Source of the DNA: Gordonibacter sp. Marseille-P4307
Lineage (GTDB): Bacteria; Actinomycetota; Coriobacteriia; Coriobacteriales; Eggerthellaceae
Direction: 5' to 3'
DNA length: 64,000 nucleotides
Assembly (NCBI RefSeq): GCF_900604965.1
Contig: NZ_UWPD01000001.1
Coordinates: forward strand, 1-64,000
The translations under genes and the position numbers were made by a program. Shown piece by piece: positions 42,817 to 51,373 of the stretch; positions within the stretch are counted from its first letter, which is position 1; every line of letters begins with the position of its first letter. Below the pieces are notes generated by a model, which saw only the letters and a program-made list of their open reading frames with translations, made no database searches and was not told the origin of the DNA.

Positions 42817-45387
42817 TTATTCCGCAGATTCGCTTTCAGCCGCGGCGTTCGCCGAGGATTTCTTCGACGCAGACCGCTTCGCCGGCTTTTTCGGCGCGGA
42901 TTTCTTCGGTGCCGACGCCTTCTTGGCCGATCGGCCGCGACCGGCGGCCTTTCCATCTTCGCCGTCCTTCTGCTTGCCCGGGCAGTCGAAGTTCGGGCAG
43001 AGCTTCCACGGGCCGCGCGCCGTGGTGACGATCACCAGGGGCGCGCCGCAGTGCTCGCAGACCTCTTCGGTTGCCGTGAGGTTACCGTACTGCGGAAGCG
43101 GGTAGCTTGTCTCGCATTCCTCGTAGTTCTCACAACGGATGAACCTCTTGAGCGTGCGCGGGTTGCGCTGGGCAACGAGCTTGGCCGCTTTTCCGGCGGC
43201 CTTGCATGTCGGGCACTGGCCCACCACCACGTCGGGCTCTTGATTGGTAGCGCAGTTCGGATCGATGCACACTACACGGGGCTTCGAGCGGAACGCCGTC
43301 ACCTTCACCTGGGGCATGCTGCAGGTCGGGCACAGTTCGGGAACCGATTCGATCTTGCCCTTGGGAAGCGGGTAGGTAACATCGCAGTCAGGCCAGCCCG
43401 AGCAGCCGATGAACATCGACTTGGTTTTCTGGGAAGCGCGTATCTGCAGATCTTTCCCGCATTTCGGGCATGTTCCCACATATGCGTCGGCCGCCACCGC
43501 ATCCGCAAGGGCTTCCTTGACCTCTTCGGCTTTGGGAAGAAGCGCCTGCAGCTGACTTGCCAGGCGGTTGCGTGAATCCAGCACCACATCGCCCTTGGTG
43601 GTCTTGCCCTCGGCGATGTTGTTCATCTCCTGCTCGAGCTCGGCCGTCATCTCGGGATGCGTGATGTGGGGGGCGTACTTGTCCAGCGCATCGCATACCG
43701 CCATGCCCAGCTGAGACGGCTCGATCGGATCGTTTTGAATGTACTTCACGTTGTACAGGCGCTCGATGATGGCATGGCGGGTCGACTTCGTTCCCAGGCC
43801 CAGCTTCTCCATCTCCTGGATGAGCCGTCCCTGCGAATAGCGCGCGGGCGGTTCGGTCTGCTTCTTCGTGCACGTGGCGCCGTTGAATACCACGGTACCG
43901 CCCACCGCGAGCGCGGGCAGCTGCTCGTCTTTTTTCAGCCCGTAAGGATAGATGGCGCGAAAGCCCGGTTTCACCAGAACGTCGCCGCGTGCAGAAAAGA
44001 CCTCGCCGGCCACGTCAAGCGACACCTTGGTTCCCTCTATGACGGCGGCTTCGGAAAGCGTCGCCAGAAAACGCCGGGCTATGAGGTTGTACAGCTTGTA
44101 ATTCGCCGCCGGCATGTCGTCGGGGGTAGCCTTGGACGTGGGATAGATAGGCGGATGGTCGGTGGTCTCCTGCTTTCCCCGGGTTGCCACCAGCTTCCCC
44201 TTCTTCAGAAGGATCTCGCAGTACTCGGCGTACGCGGGATTTCCGGCGATGGTGCGCACCGTTTCCTCCAAGCTCAGGGATGACGGGTAAACCGTGTTGT
44301 CGACGCGCGGATACGAGATGTAGCCGTCCATGTAGAGGCTTTCGGCGATGCGCATGGTGCGCGCCGGGCTGATGCCCTCGGCGGCGGCGGCGGCCATCAG
44401 GCTGGTGGTGTTGAACGGAGCGGGCGGGCGCACCGTGCGCTTCTTGCTTTCGACGGCGGCCACCGTTGCGCTTCCCGCTTTCTCCACGCGCTCCATAACC
44501 GCGCTCGCCTCGGCTTCGATCTTGAAGCGAGCCGTTGCGTGCGGAGCGGTGAACTCGGATCCGTCCGAGCCGAACGACCCTTGGATAACCCAGTAATCCT
44601 CAGGGACGAACGCCATGCGCTCGCGCTCTTTTGCCACGATGAGGGCAAGCGTGGGCGTCTGGACGCGTCCCGACGAGCGAACGTTTCCGTAGCCCGCGAA
44701 CTTCACCAGCGTGAGATAGCGCGTGAGCACCGCGCCCCAGATAAGATCGATATCCTGACGCGAGGCGCCAGCCGAAGCAAGGTTGGTATCGAGCTGCACC
44801 AGATTGGAGAACGCCTGCGCGATCTCCTCTTTGGTAAACGCGGAATACCGGGCGCGGCTGACCGGAGCGGTGGGATTGACCTCCTGGATACAGCTGAGGG
44901 CATCCGACCCGATAAGCTCGCCCTCGCGGTCGAAGTCGGTGGCGATGATAACCGAGTCGCACTTCTTCGCCAGGTTCTTCAGAGAGCGGATGATGTCTTT
45001 TTCCTTGGGAAGCTTCTCGATAGGCGCGTACACCAGGTACGGCAAGGCGTCCATCTTCCACGACTTCAGCTCGATGCCGTCGGCAAGGAAGGGCTTGCGC
45101 TTCGTTTTGTACGGCGGCCTATCGAGATCGGAGGGAACCTGCGCGGCGACGGTCTCGCCATCGACGGTCACACCCTGCCAGCCTTTTGACTTTTTGTATA
45201 CCAGCGTGGGAGTGAAATCGGGTTCGAGAATGTGCCCGCGAAGACCGATGGTGACCCATTCCTCCCCATCGACGGTGAAGCGGTAAACCGGTGTCGAGAA
45301 CACCTTGTCCTTGGTCGGCTTAGACGCACCAAGCAGATCGGCGATCTTCTGAGCTGCGTCGTTTTTCTCGGTGACCACGAGTTTCAT
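42817..45387 (-). CDS. topA: DNA topoisomerase I
   Basis: The 856-aa type IA topoisomerase relaxes negative supercoils. It has an N-terminal Toprim domain (LVVTEKNDAAQ, ATDFDREGELIG), the active-site Tyr in GYISYPRVDNT near 355, and four C-terminal Cys4 zinc ribbons between ~620 and 810. It ends with a Lys/Ala/Ser-rich tail of about 40 residues. The YPRVDN form is closer to archaeal/TopB-like motifs than to the YMRTDS of E. coli TopA, but the zinc ribbons support TopA. It ends 24 bases before malic enzyme. Confidence 0.93.
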   Translation of the reverse strand: MKLVVTEKNDAAQKIADLLGASKPTKDKVFSTPVYRFTVDGEEWVTIGLRGHILEPDFTPTLVYKKSKGWQGVTVDGETVAAQVPSDLDRPPYKTKRKPFLADGIELKSWKMDALPYLVYAPIEKLPKEKDIIRSLKNLAKKCDSVIIATDFDREGELIGSDALSCIQEVNPTAPVSRARYSAFTKEEIAQAFSNLVQLDTNLASAGASRQDIDLIWGAVLTRYLTLVKFAGYGNVRSSGRVQTPTLALIVAKERERMAFVPEDYWVIQGSFGSDGSEFTAPHATARFKIEAEASAVMERVEKAGSATVAAVESKKRTVRPPAPFNTTSLMAAAAAEGISPARTMRIAESLYMDGYISYPRVDNTVYPSSLSLEETVRTIAGNPAYAEYCEILLKKGKLVATRGKQETTDHPPIYPTSKATPDDMPAANYKLYNLIARRFLATLSEAAVIEGTKVSLDVAGEVFSARGDVLVKPGFRAIYPYGLKKDEQLPALAVGGTVVFNGATCTKKQTEPPARYSQGRLIQEMEKLGLGTKSTRHAIIERLYNVKYIQNDPIEPSQLGMAVCDALDKYAPHITHPEMTAELEQEMNNIAEGKTTKGDVVLDSRNRLASQLQALLPKAEEVKEALADAVAADAYVGTCPKCGKDLQIRASQKTKSMFIGCSGWPDCDVTYPLPKGKIESVPELCPTCSMPQVKVTAFRSKPRVVCIDPNCATNQEPDVVVGQCPTCKAAGKAAKLVAQRNPRTLKRFIRCENYEECETSYPLPQYGNLTATEEVCEHCGAPLVIVTTARGPWKLCPNFDCPGKQKDGEDGKAAGRGRSAKKASAPKKSAPKKPAKRSASKKSSANAAAESESAE

Positions 45388-45597
45388 ACGGCATCCTCTC
45401 TCATGCTGCGCACGGCAGCATCGCTATTCGCACGAAAGCCCTTGCTTAGTTTTTACGTGCGGGGCGTTCAAGCGCAGGCTCGTACCTGCGGGGTACCGCT
45501 GCGATAGAAGGCGGCACTGCGATAGGATACACGATAGCAGCAAGCGAGGTTCCAACCAAAACCCAACCTGCAGACTCTCCAAATCCGACAGCCCGGC

Positions 45598-46674
45598 TTA
45601 TGCCTCGCTTCCGACCGCAGCCCCCTCAGCGCGCTCGCGATCGAGCACGAGGCGCATCGCCTCGATAGCGCACTCGATCTGACCGTCGTCGGGTTCGCGC
45701 GTCGTGAGGTACTGCATTTGCAAACCCGGCCAGAGAATAACCCTGACCAGGGGGTTGTCGGGTCGGGATCCCGCCCATTTAACCGTGATCTCGTACGATA
45801 TGCCGGCAATGACCGGCATGAAGAGGATACGCACCGCAATGACCAGCGCCAGCTTCGCGGGGCCGTCGGGAACGCCCCAGGCGGCGATAAGGGAGTTGAT
45901 GGGCGTGACGGTATACACCACGATGGCGACCAGCATCACCATGATGAGAAACGCCGTCCCGCAGCGAACGTGAAGACGGGGGAAGCGACGGGCGTTCTCG
46001 GGCGTGAGAGGAAGCCCGTGCTCAAAGCAGTGGATGGCTTTGTGTTCGGCCCCGTGGTAACCGAACATGCGCTTCGTATCCTTCATGCGCCCGATCAGCC
46101 AGATATAGAATACGAAAACGGCGACGCGCAAAACGCCATCGACCACGTTCCAGGCAAGCGTGTTGCGATCGTACTCGCCCACAAGCAGGTTCGTGAGAAA
46201 CGCCGGGACCGCCATGAACAGCACGATGCCGACCAGAAGCCCTGCGATCATCGACACGGCCACCTCGCGATCCCCCAGCAAAGGGCTCGGCTGCGCGACG
46301 ACTTCCGATTCTCCGTCGCTCGGATCGGATGCAGGCCGATCGGACGGCTGCTCGTCGGCTTCGTCATCGAGAAACGCGTGAGCCGCAGCGATCTGAAGGG
46401 CCTTGTACCCCAAGGCGATCGACTCGACGAAAGCGCGCACGCCGCGAACGACGGGCCAGTGCAGCCAGCGGCCCCTTTTTCTGCCGCCGGCAAGGTCGTG
46501 CTCTTCGGTGTAGATCGAACCCTGCGGTTCTCGTACGGCAACCGCCCAGTTCAGCTTGCCGCGCATCATGACGCCCTCAAGCAGGGCCTGACCGCCCACG
46601 TGGGTTTTCAAAGCGCCGTCTTCGGTAAACGCACGAGACAGATCGCTTTTACGAGGCTCGTTTTCCGTGGACAT
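45598..46674 (-). CDS. DUF1385 family membrane protein (YqhQ-like)
   Basis: The 358-aa protein starts with the DUF1385 signature VGGQALLEGVMMRGK, followed by a variable acidic linker (~105-140), several transmembrane helices and the GYHGAEHKAIHCFE motif in the middle. Biochemical function is unknown; some members are reported as conserved in Firmicutes and Actinobacteria. AAAGGAAG precedes the ATG at 46674. It is flanked by thyX and topA on the same strand. Confidence 0.88.
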   Translation of the reverse strand: MSTENEPRKSDLSRAFTEDGALKTHVGGQALLEGVMMRGKLNWAVAVREPQGSIYTEEHDLAGGRKRGRWLHWPVVRGVRAFVESIALGYKALQIAAAHAFLDDEADEQPSDRPASDPSDGESEVVAQPSPLLGDREVAVSMIAGLLVGIVLFMAVPAFLTNLLVGEYDRNTLAWNVVDGVLRVAVFVFYIWLIGRMKDTKRMFGYHGAEHKAIHCFEHGLPLTPENARRFPRLHVRCGTAFLIMVMLVAIVVYTVTPINSLIAAWGVPDGPAKLALVIAVRILFMPVIAGISYEITVKWAGSRPDNPLVRVILWPGLQMQYLTTREPDDGQIECAIEAMRLVLDRERAEGAAVGSEA

Positions 46675-46746
46675 CGGCTTCCTTTCGCATTCGGTTGAAA
46701 ACGAGGGCAGCGTAACCGAGCGAATCGAAAGCCGCAACCCTCCGCA

Positions 46747-47427
46747 TTAGTCTCGCTTCACACGCGGGAAGGGTTTTCCACAGGTCATCTTCCCCTCGGA
46801 GCAGCGACCACGCACGCAGCTGGCACCCGCGTCCATAAAGATGTAGGGAGCGGTGGGGCGCGCAAGGTCGAGCATGCGACCAGCCAGCTCGCGAATCTCC
46901 CATTGGGCACGCAAACAGCAGCGATGCGTGAAGAAATGCAGCAGTTCGCGCACGTTCATAGTCACGACTATCTTGGTCTCGGCTGCATTGGGAAGCAGGT
47001 AGCGCGCATCTTCGGCCGGGACGCCCGCCTGGAGGAAACGCTGATAGGTTTTCTCGATATCGGCGATAATGCGGTCGAACTCGGCCGATACCTCGGGTCG
47101 TTCGGCGATGGTTTCGGGTTTCACCGCGTCGAACCCGTCCTCGAACTTCACATAGCGCTGGCTTTGCTGGTTGTAGCTGGCAAGACGGTGGCGCACCAGC
47201 TGATGGGTAAGCGCACGCGACACCCCGTCGATGGCAAAGGTGTAGCTGGCATGCTCGAGCGTGGAAAAGTGCCCCGAGCCCATGATGGTCTTCAGCACGC
47301 TGTACATGCGCTCCTCCGACATCGACTCCATCAGCTCGGATGCGCCGACCGGTGCATAGCACAGGCGCGCGGCGGTGGCGATGGCCCGTTCGGGATCGGG
47401 AGTATGGTACAGCAGCTCGACTTGCAT
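46747..47427 (-). CDS. thyX: Flavin-dependent thymidylate synthase
   Basis: The 226-aa enzyme methylates dUMP using methylene-THF and FAD. The ThyX motif is intact as RHRLASYNQQSQRY near 78, and FFTHRCCLRAQWEIR near 165 is typical. Its methylene-THF could come from the fhs-fchA-folD set in this window. The C-terminus has extra cysteines (CVRGRCSEGKMTCGKP). AGAGAGG precedes the ATG; an upstream start at an ATG giving seven more residues is possible. Confidence 0.96.
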   Translation of the reverse strand: MQVELLYHTPDPERAIATAARLCYAPVGASELMESMSEERMYSVLKTIMGSGHFSTLEHASYTFAIDGVSRALTHQLVRHRLASYNQQSQRYVKFEDGFDAVKPETIAERPEVSAEFDRIIADIEKTYQRFLQAGVPAEDARYLLPNAAETKIVVTMNVRELLHFFTHRCCLRAQWEIRELAGRMLDLARPTAPYIFMDAGASCVRGRCSEGKMTCGKPFPRVKRD

Positions 47428-47646
47428 GGATGCCTCTCTTTCAGCCATGACGGAATCAATAAGCCGATCCCGCCCGCCCAGACGGCGCGGAACAATTAGT
47501 ATAGTACGCAAGCGACGACGCCCGCCGAACGCAGAGGCAAGGCTGTAAAACAACTGCAACCGCATGCAGCGAATCGCACCGCGATCGCGCTCGTCGCAAG
47601 ACGTCCCTGCGTTTTCCGCACATGCACGACCCCGCAAGGAGCATAC

Positions 47647-48564
47647 ATGACAGATCGATCCCACCCCCTGCTGACGACCACCGACTGGAACGACGAATGG
47701 CGCTCGCTCCAGGCCGGGCGCGCACAGGCCTCGAGCGCCGAGACATGGGACGAGCGCGCGGCCACCTTCCCCACCGCGCATGGATCCCAGAGCGGCTACG
47801 TTCGGCGATTCCTAGAGCTTGCCGGCATACGGGAGGGCGAAACCGTATTCGACATGGGATGCGGAACGGGGGTGCTGAGCGTCCCTCTCGTCGAGGCGGG
47901 GCACCCCGTGATCGCCGCCGATTTTTCCAGTGGCATGCTGAACGTCATGCTGAAGGATCTCGCCGACATCCCCGGATCGGACGGCTCCTCCCTTGGCCCG
48001 GACGTCCAGGTAATGAAAATGAGCTGGGAAGACGACTGGGAACGCTTCGGTGTGAAACCCCGCTGCGCCGACATCGCCATCGCAAGCCGCTCGATTGCAA
48101 CCAACGACCTCGAAGCGGCCCTGATGAAGCTCGACGCGGTGGCGCGCCGACGCGTGTGCATCACCGTGCCCTGCGGATCATCTCCACGCATCGACCGCAG
48201 TTTCGTCGAAGCGGTCGGGCTGGGGCGGCACCTGGGACACGATTTCCTCTACACCTTCAATATCCTGGCCTCCCGCGGAATATGCCCCGAAGTGGCCTAC
48301 ATCCCCAGCATCCGCTACGACACCTTCGACACCGTCGAGGAAGCGCGCAAGCTGTTCGGTGGAATGATCGAATCGGCTGCGCAAGAAGCGAGCGGCGTAT
48401 CGGTCGAACGCGCCTTCGAGCTGCTGGAGCCGTGGCTGGCCGAGCACATCGTTCCCAACGGCAAGGATGGGGAAAAGCCCTTGCGCACCAAAAACGTTCG
48501 CAATGTCGTCTGGGCGTTTATCTCTTGGGACAAGCAGGGGGATGAAAACGGCCCTGTCGGATAG
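47647..48564 (+). CDS. Class I SAM-dependent methyltransferase
   Basis: The 305-aa protein has the SAM motif I VFDMGCGTGVLSVPL near 68 and a following acidic loop (AADFSSGM), typical of small-molecule methyltransferases. The substrate is unknown. It is a single plus-strand gene with AAGGAG upstream of the ATG and a strong terminator downstream. The preceding gene thyX diverges from it. Confidence 0.87.
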   Translation: MTDRSHPLLTTTDWNDEWRSLQAGRAQASSAETWDERAATFPTAHGSQSGYVRRFLELAGIREGETVFDMGCGTGVLSVPLVEAGHPVIAADFSSGMLNVMLKDLADIPGSDGSSLGPDVQVMKMSWEDDWERFGVKPRCADIAIASRSIATNDLEAALMKLDAVARRRVCITVPCGSSPRIDRSFVEAVGLGRHLGHDFLYTFNILASRGICPEVAYIPSIRYDTFDTVEEARKLFGGMIESAAQEASGVSVERAFELLEPWLAEHIVPNGKDGEKPLRTKNVRNVVWAFISWDKQGDENGPVG

Positions 48565-48598
48565 CCGTCATCGCAGGAAAACGATCGATTCGAGCATG

Positions 48599-48629
48599 AA
48601 AAAGCGCCCGGGTTGCCCGGGCGCTTTTT
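48599..48629. terminator. Bidirectional intrinsic terminator
   Basis: A perfect 14-bp stem (AAAAAGCGCCCGGG / CCCGGGCGCTTTTT) with a TTG loop has A5 on one side and T5 on the other. It serves the methyltransferase (plus) and rpmE (minus) genes. Confidence 0.93.
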
Positions 48630-48654
48630 CGTTTGAACCTGATTTGCAGCCGTG

Positions 48655-49137
48655 CTATTCGGCAGACTCGGGAGCAGCAGCCTCTTCGGCCGCTTCGGCA
48701 GACTCGGGAGCAGCAGCCTCGGGAGCTTCGGCCTCGGCGGGAGCTTCGGCAGCGGCCTTCTCAGCCTCGGCGGCGGCCTTCTCGGCTTCCTCAGCGGCCT
48801 TCTTGGCGTACTCCTCGGCGCGCTTGGCCTTCTCGGCGGCCTTCGCCTCGCGCTCGGCCTTGCGCTTCTCCTCGGCGGCGGCTACTTCGGCGGCGCGCTT
48901 GGCCTTGCGCTCTTCCTCGCGCGCGGCAACGGTGTCCTTGGCGGAGCCGAACTTATCGGCGAAGCGCTGAACGCGTCCGCCGGTATCGACGAACTTCTGC
49001 TGCCCGGTGTAGAACGGGTGGCACGCATTGCAGATTTCAACACGGATCTCGGGCTTGGTAGCACGGGTCTTGAACGTGTTGCCGCAGCTGCACGTAACGG
49101 TGCACTCGACGTACTCGGGATGGATATCAGGTTTCAT
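48655..49137 (-). CDS. rpmE: Ribosomal protein L31 with long C-terminal extension
   Basis: Residues 1-70 are a normal zinc-type L31: [34 protein letters not shown] and [11 protein letters not shown], with the four zinc cysteines in place. The other ~90 residues form a Lys/Glu/Ala-rich helix ([21 protein letters not shown]) and then an acidic Ala/Glu/Pro tail with a repeated [12 protein letters not shown] unit. Normal L31 is about 70 aa. The frame has no break and AAGGAG precedes the ATG, so the tail is probably real. Confidence 0.92.
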   Translation of the reverse strand: MKPDIHPEYVECTVTCSCGNTFKTRATKPEIRVEICNACHPFYTGQQKFVDTGGRVQRFADKFGSAKDTVAAREEERKAKRAAEVAAAEEKRKAEREAKAAEKAKRAEEYAKKAAEEAEKAAAEAEKAAAEAPAEAEAPEAAAPESAEAAEEAAAPESAE

Positions 49138-49302
49138 AGAGGTTCTCCTTTTCGAGGACTTGGTTTCCGACCAAGTCGAAGACAAGCCTGCACATGATAA
49201 CACATCTGCCGTACGAAGCGAGCGGCGAAGCGCACCTCCACACGACGAACCTCCGCGGATGCAGCGAAGGCACTGCAGGGGCGCTCATGTATCATGGGTT
49301 CT

Positions 49303-49797
49303 ATGTACGAACGATTCTACCGCGACATATCGAGCGCCCTAAGGCGCATCCCCCGCGCGGGACGGGCCCTCAACCTGCTGGACAAAGGCCTCGTGTGCCT
49401 CATCGCCGGCGGCTATGCGTTTGAGCTGTGCCACATGCTGCTGGGAGGAGACGGCCGTTGGATGCGGTTCGCCCTCGTCCCCGCTGCCGGTTTGGCGATC
49501 TGTACCGCGATCCGCGCCGCGCTGAACGCGCCACGGCCCTACGAGCTGTTCGACATCGAGCCACTTATCGAGAAGAAGACGGCCGGCAAGTCGCTTCCCA
49601 GCCGCCATGTGTTCAGCGCGGCCGTCATCGCCTGCGCAATCGCGTGGGTCGATCCCTCCTGGGGCGCTGCCGCCTGGGGCGCAACCGTCGCCGTGGCCGC
49701 GGCGCGCGTTTTAGGAGGGGTCCATTTCATCCGCGACGTAGCCGCCGCCCTCGCCCTCGCGCTCGTCGTGTCGGCAGTGGGATTCCGCCTGATCTGA
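49303..49797 (+). CDS. PAP2-family membrane phosphatase
   Basis: The 164-aa protein has about four hydrophobic helices and the PAP2 motifs: RAALNAPRPYE, SLPSRHVFSA (PSRH in place of PSGH) and RVLGGVHFIRDV with the catalytic His and Asp. It may dephosphorylate undecaprenyl or phosphatidyl lipids. No Shine-Dalgarno precedes the ATG; a TATCAT hexamer at 49290-49295 lies exactly seven bases upstream, as with the gene at 26912. An ATG at 49294 would add three residues but overlaps that hexamer. Confidence 0.83.
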   Translation: MYERFYRDISSALRRIPRAGRALNLLDKGLVCLIAGGYAFELCHMLLGGDGRWMRFALVPAAGLAICTAIRAALNAPRPYELFDIEPLIEKKTAGKSLPSRHVFSAAVIACAIAWVDPSWGAAAWGATVAVAAARVLGGVHFIRDVAAALALALVVSAVGFRLI

Positions 49798-49852
49798 TTT
49801 CGCGAAGATGGGCGCCCGGCGCGCGGCGGGAAGCCCGTCGCTGACCGGTGCG

Positions 49853-51229
49853 CTACGAGAACTTGATGACGTAGTACAGCGCCGTGGTGCCCTTCCCCGT
49901 CAAGCGCGACACCATATTCTCCCCGGTGCCGTTCACCCCGTTGTAGAAGATCGAATGCCACACCTTGTCCTGATGCGAGGTGTCCCCCCAAAACATCGCG
50001 ACATGATCGTCTCGGCCGCTCCTGCTCTTGAGCTGGATGATGTCCCCTCGCTCCAGAACGCCCGACGCGTACATCTTGCTTTCGGAATCGAAAACGTAGT
50101 ACTTCGCCCCGAACGAAACGAGCGTATCCCGCAACGTGCTCGAATTAGCCCAATGCCATCGGTGCGAATCCCACCACGATTGCATAAACGAGCTGTTCTC
50201 TGCACCAAGGTCGCAGTACAGCCGCGCCAAAAACCCCGCGCAGTTCATACCGTAACCCGAATACCCGTTGAACGAATGGGACTCGTACGAGTGCTTTCCA
50301 TCCGACCACCAGGGGCCCGTACGGTACGTGGTCGGAGACGGCCAGTCGTACTTGTACTCGGTGCCGAGGTAATCACCCTGGCGGGAAACGAGATGATGGA
50401 CGAGGGTTTCCCACGAGAATCCGAGCAGCGAACCGACGGTTCTGCTCCCTCCGTTCCACGCCCATGAGGCGGAAACGGGATCGGAGAACGCCCGAGCCGA
50501 CTCGACGATGATCACGCCCGAGGACATGGAGTAGCAGCGCTTGCCGCCCAGCGTGTTCCATCCCGTCACCAACTGGTTCGATGCGGGATCGAACGAGTAG
50601 CGGTCCTCTCCGATGCGATACGCCCCGCCCGCCAGCGATCCGCCGCTGTTCGGGTCCGCGTAGTACGTTTTATCGGAAACCCTCACCCATCCGAGCGCGC
50701 GCGAGCCGTTTTCCTTCAGGATAAAGCGGCTGCCTCGCTCCGAGACGAATCGCTCGGAAGAAAGGTGGCCGGCCCGATCGGCCCACCGATCGCAACCGGA
50801 AACGCTCGCGAACCGATCGTGAGCAACCGCTCCCTTGGAGTCCGCGGAATGCGTATCTCCCGCATACTTGAACACCGTCCCCTTGACGAGGGGGCCTCCC
50901 CGCTTTGACGGGTCGAAGAAGTACCAAACGCCTCGGATGTTCCTGAAGCCGGACACGAGGTCTCCTTCGGGATTGGCGTAATAACGATCACCGCCCTGAT
51001 CGACCCATCCCGTCGATAACGCACCTGCCGAGTCGGCGTGATACCACAGCGACGACCCAACGGGCTTGAACAGGCCCGTGGCCGCCTCGTGCGTCACGGG
51101 ATCGAAGTAGCGCCAAGCCGACCTATCGAACGTCCACCCCGATCGCTTCTCGGATCCGCCATCCGGACGGGACGCTGACGCTTTCTCCGATATGCCCGAG
51201 ATCGAGCGAATCGGCGTAAGCAAGCGCAC
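49853..51229 (-). CDS. Cell-wall-binding repeat protein with NlpC/P60-like domain (signal peptide out of frame)
   Basis: The 458-aa frame holds about seven glucan/choline-binding-like repeats (for example GWVDQGGDRYYANPEGDLVSGF) in residues ~30-235, then a cysteine-peptidase-like domain with Cys in YGMNCAGFLARL and His in RDDHVAMFWG. It resembles the NlpC/P60 protein 1.3 kb away. The only start in this frame is a GTG at 51229, and no signal peptide follows. A signal peptide is encoded just upstream in another frame, so a one-base shift or sequencing error is likely. As read, the protein would not be exported. Confidence 0.75.
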   Translation of the reverse strand: MRLLTPIRSISGISEKASASRPDGGSEKRSGWTFDRSAWRYFDPVTHEAATGLFKPVGSSLWYHADSAGALSTGWVDQGGDRYYANPEGDLVSGFRNIRGVWYFFDPSKRGGPLVKGTVFKYAGDTHSADSKGAVAHDRFASVSGCDRWADRAGHLSSERFVSERGSRFILKENGSRALGWVRVSDKTYYADPNSGGSLAGGAYRIGEDRYSFDPASNQLVTGWNTLGGKRCYSMSSGVIIVESARAFSDPVSASWAWNGGSRTVGSLLGFSWETLVHHLVSRQGDYLGTEYKYDWPSPTTYRTGPWWSDGKHSYESHSFNGYSGYGMNCAGFLARLYCDLGAENSSFMQSWWDSHRWHWANSSTLRDTLVSFGAKYYVFDSESKMYASGVLERGDIIQLKSRSGRDDHVAMFWGDTSHQDKVWHSIFYNGVNGTGENMVSRLTGKGTTALYYVIKFS

Positions 51230-51314
51230 TTCCCGTCGACAGACACAGCAACATCCCGACGCCCGTCAAAACCACTCGAGGAGAACGACCGACCACCCAT
51301 CCCGCAAAACCCAC
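51123..51314 (-). pseudogene. Out-of-frame signal-peptide segment of the surface protein
   Basis: A GTG at 51314 after GGAGG begins a frame encoding a hydrophobic leader (VVLTGVGMLLCLSTGSALAYA|DS) that ends at a TAG at 51123-51125. The repeat frame is open from about 51262 downward, so a one-base shift between there and 51123 would join the leader to the wall-binding protein. This strongly suggests the two were one gene. Confidence 0.6.
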
Positions 51315-51373
51315 AGCTACGCTCCTCCATACAGACACGGTCTCATGGACCTTGCGCTTCCGAATGAACTTGA

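Noticed and set aside
45473-45490. Hairpin CGCAGG-CTCGTA-CCTGCG between DUF1385 and topA as a terminator
   Set aside because: It has only a 6-bp stem and no T run on either strand, and it lies upstream of the DUF1385 stop in transcript order. Not distinguishable from chance in GC-rich DNA.
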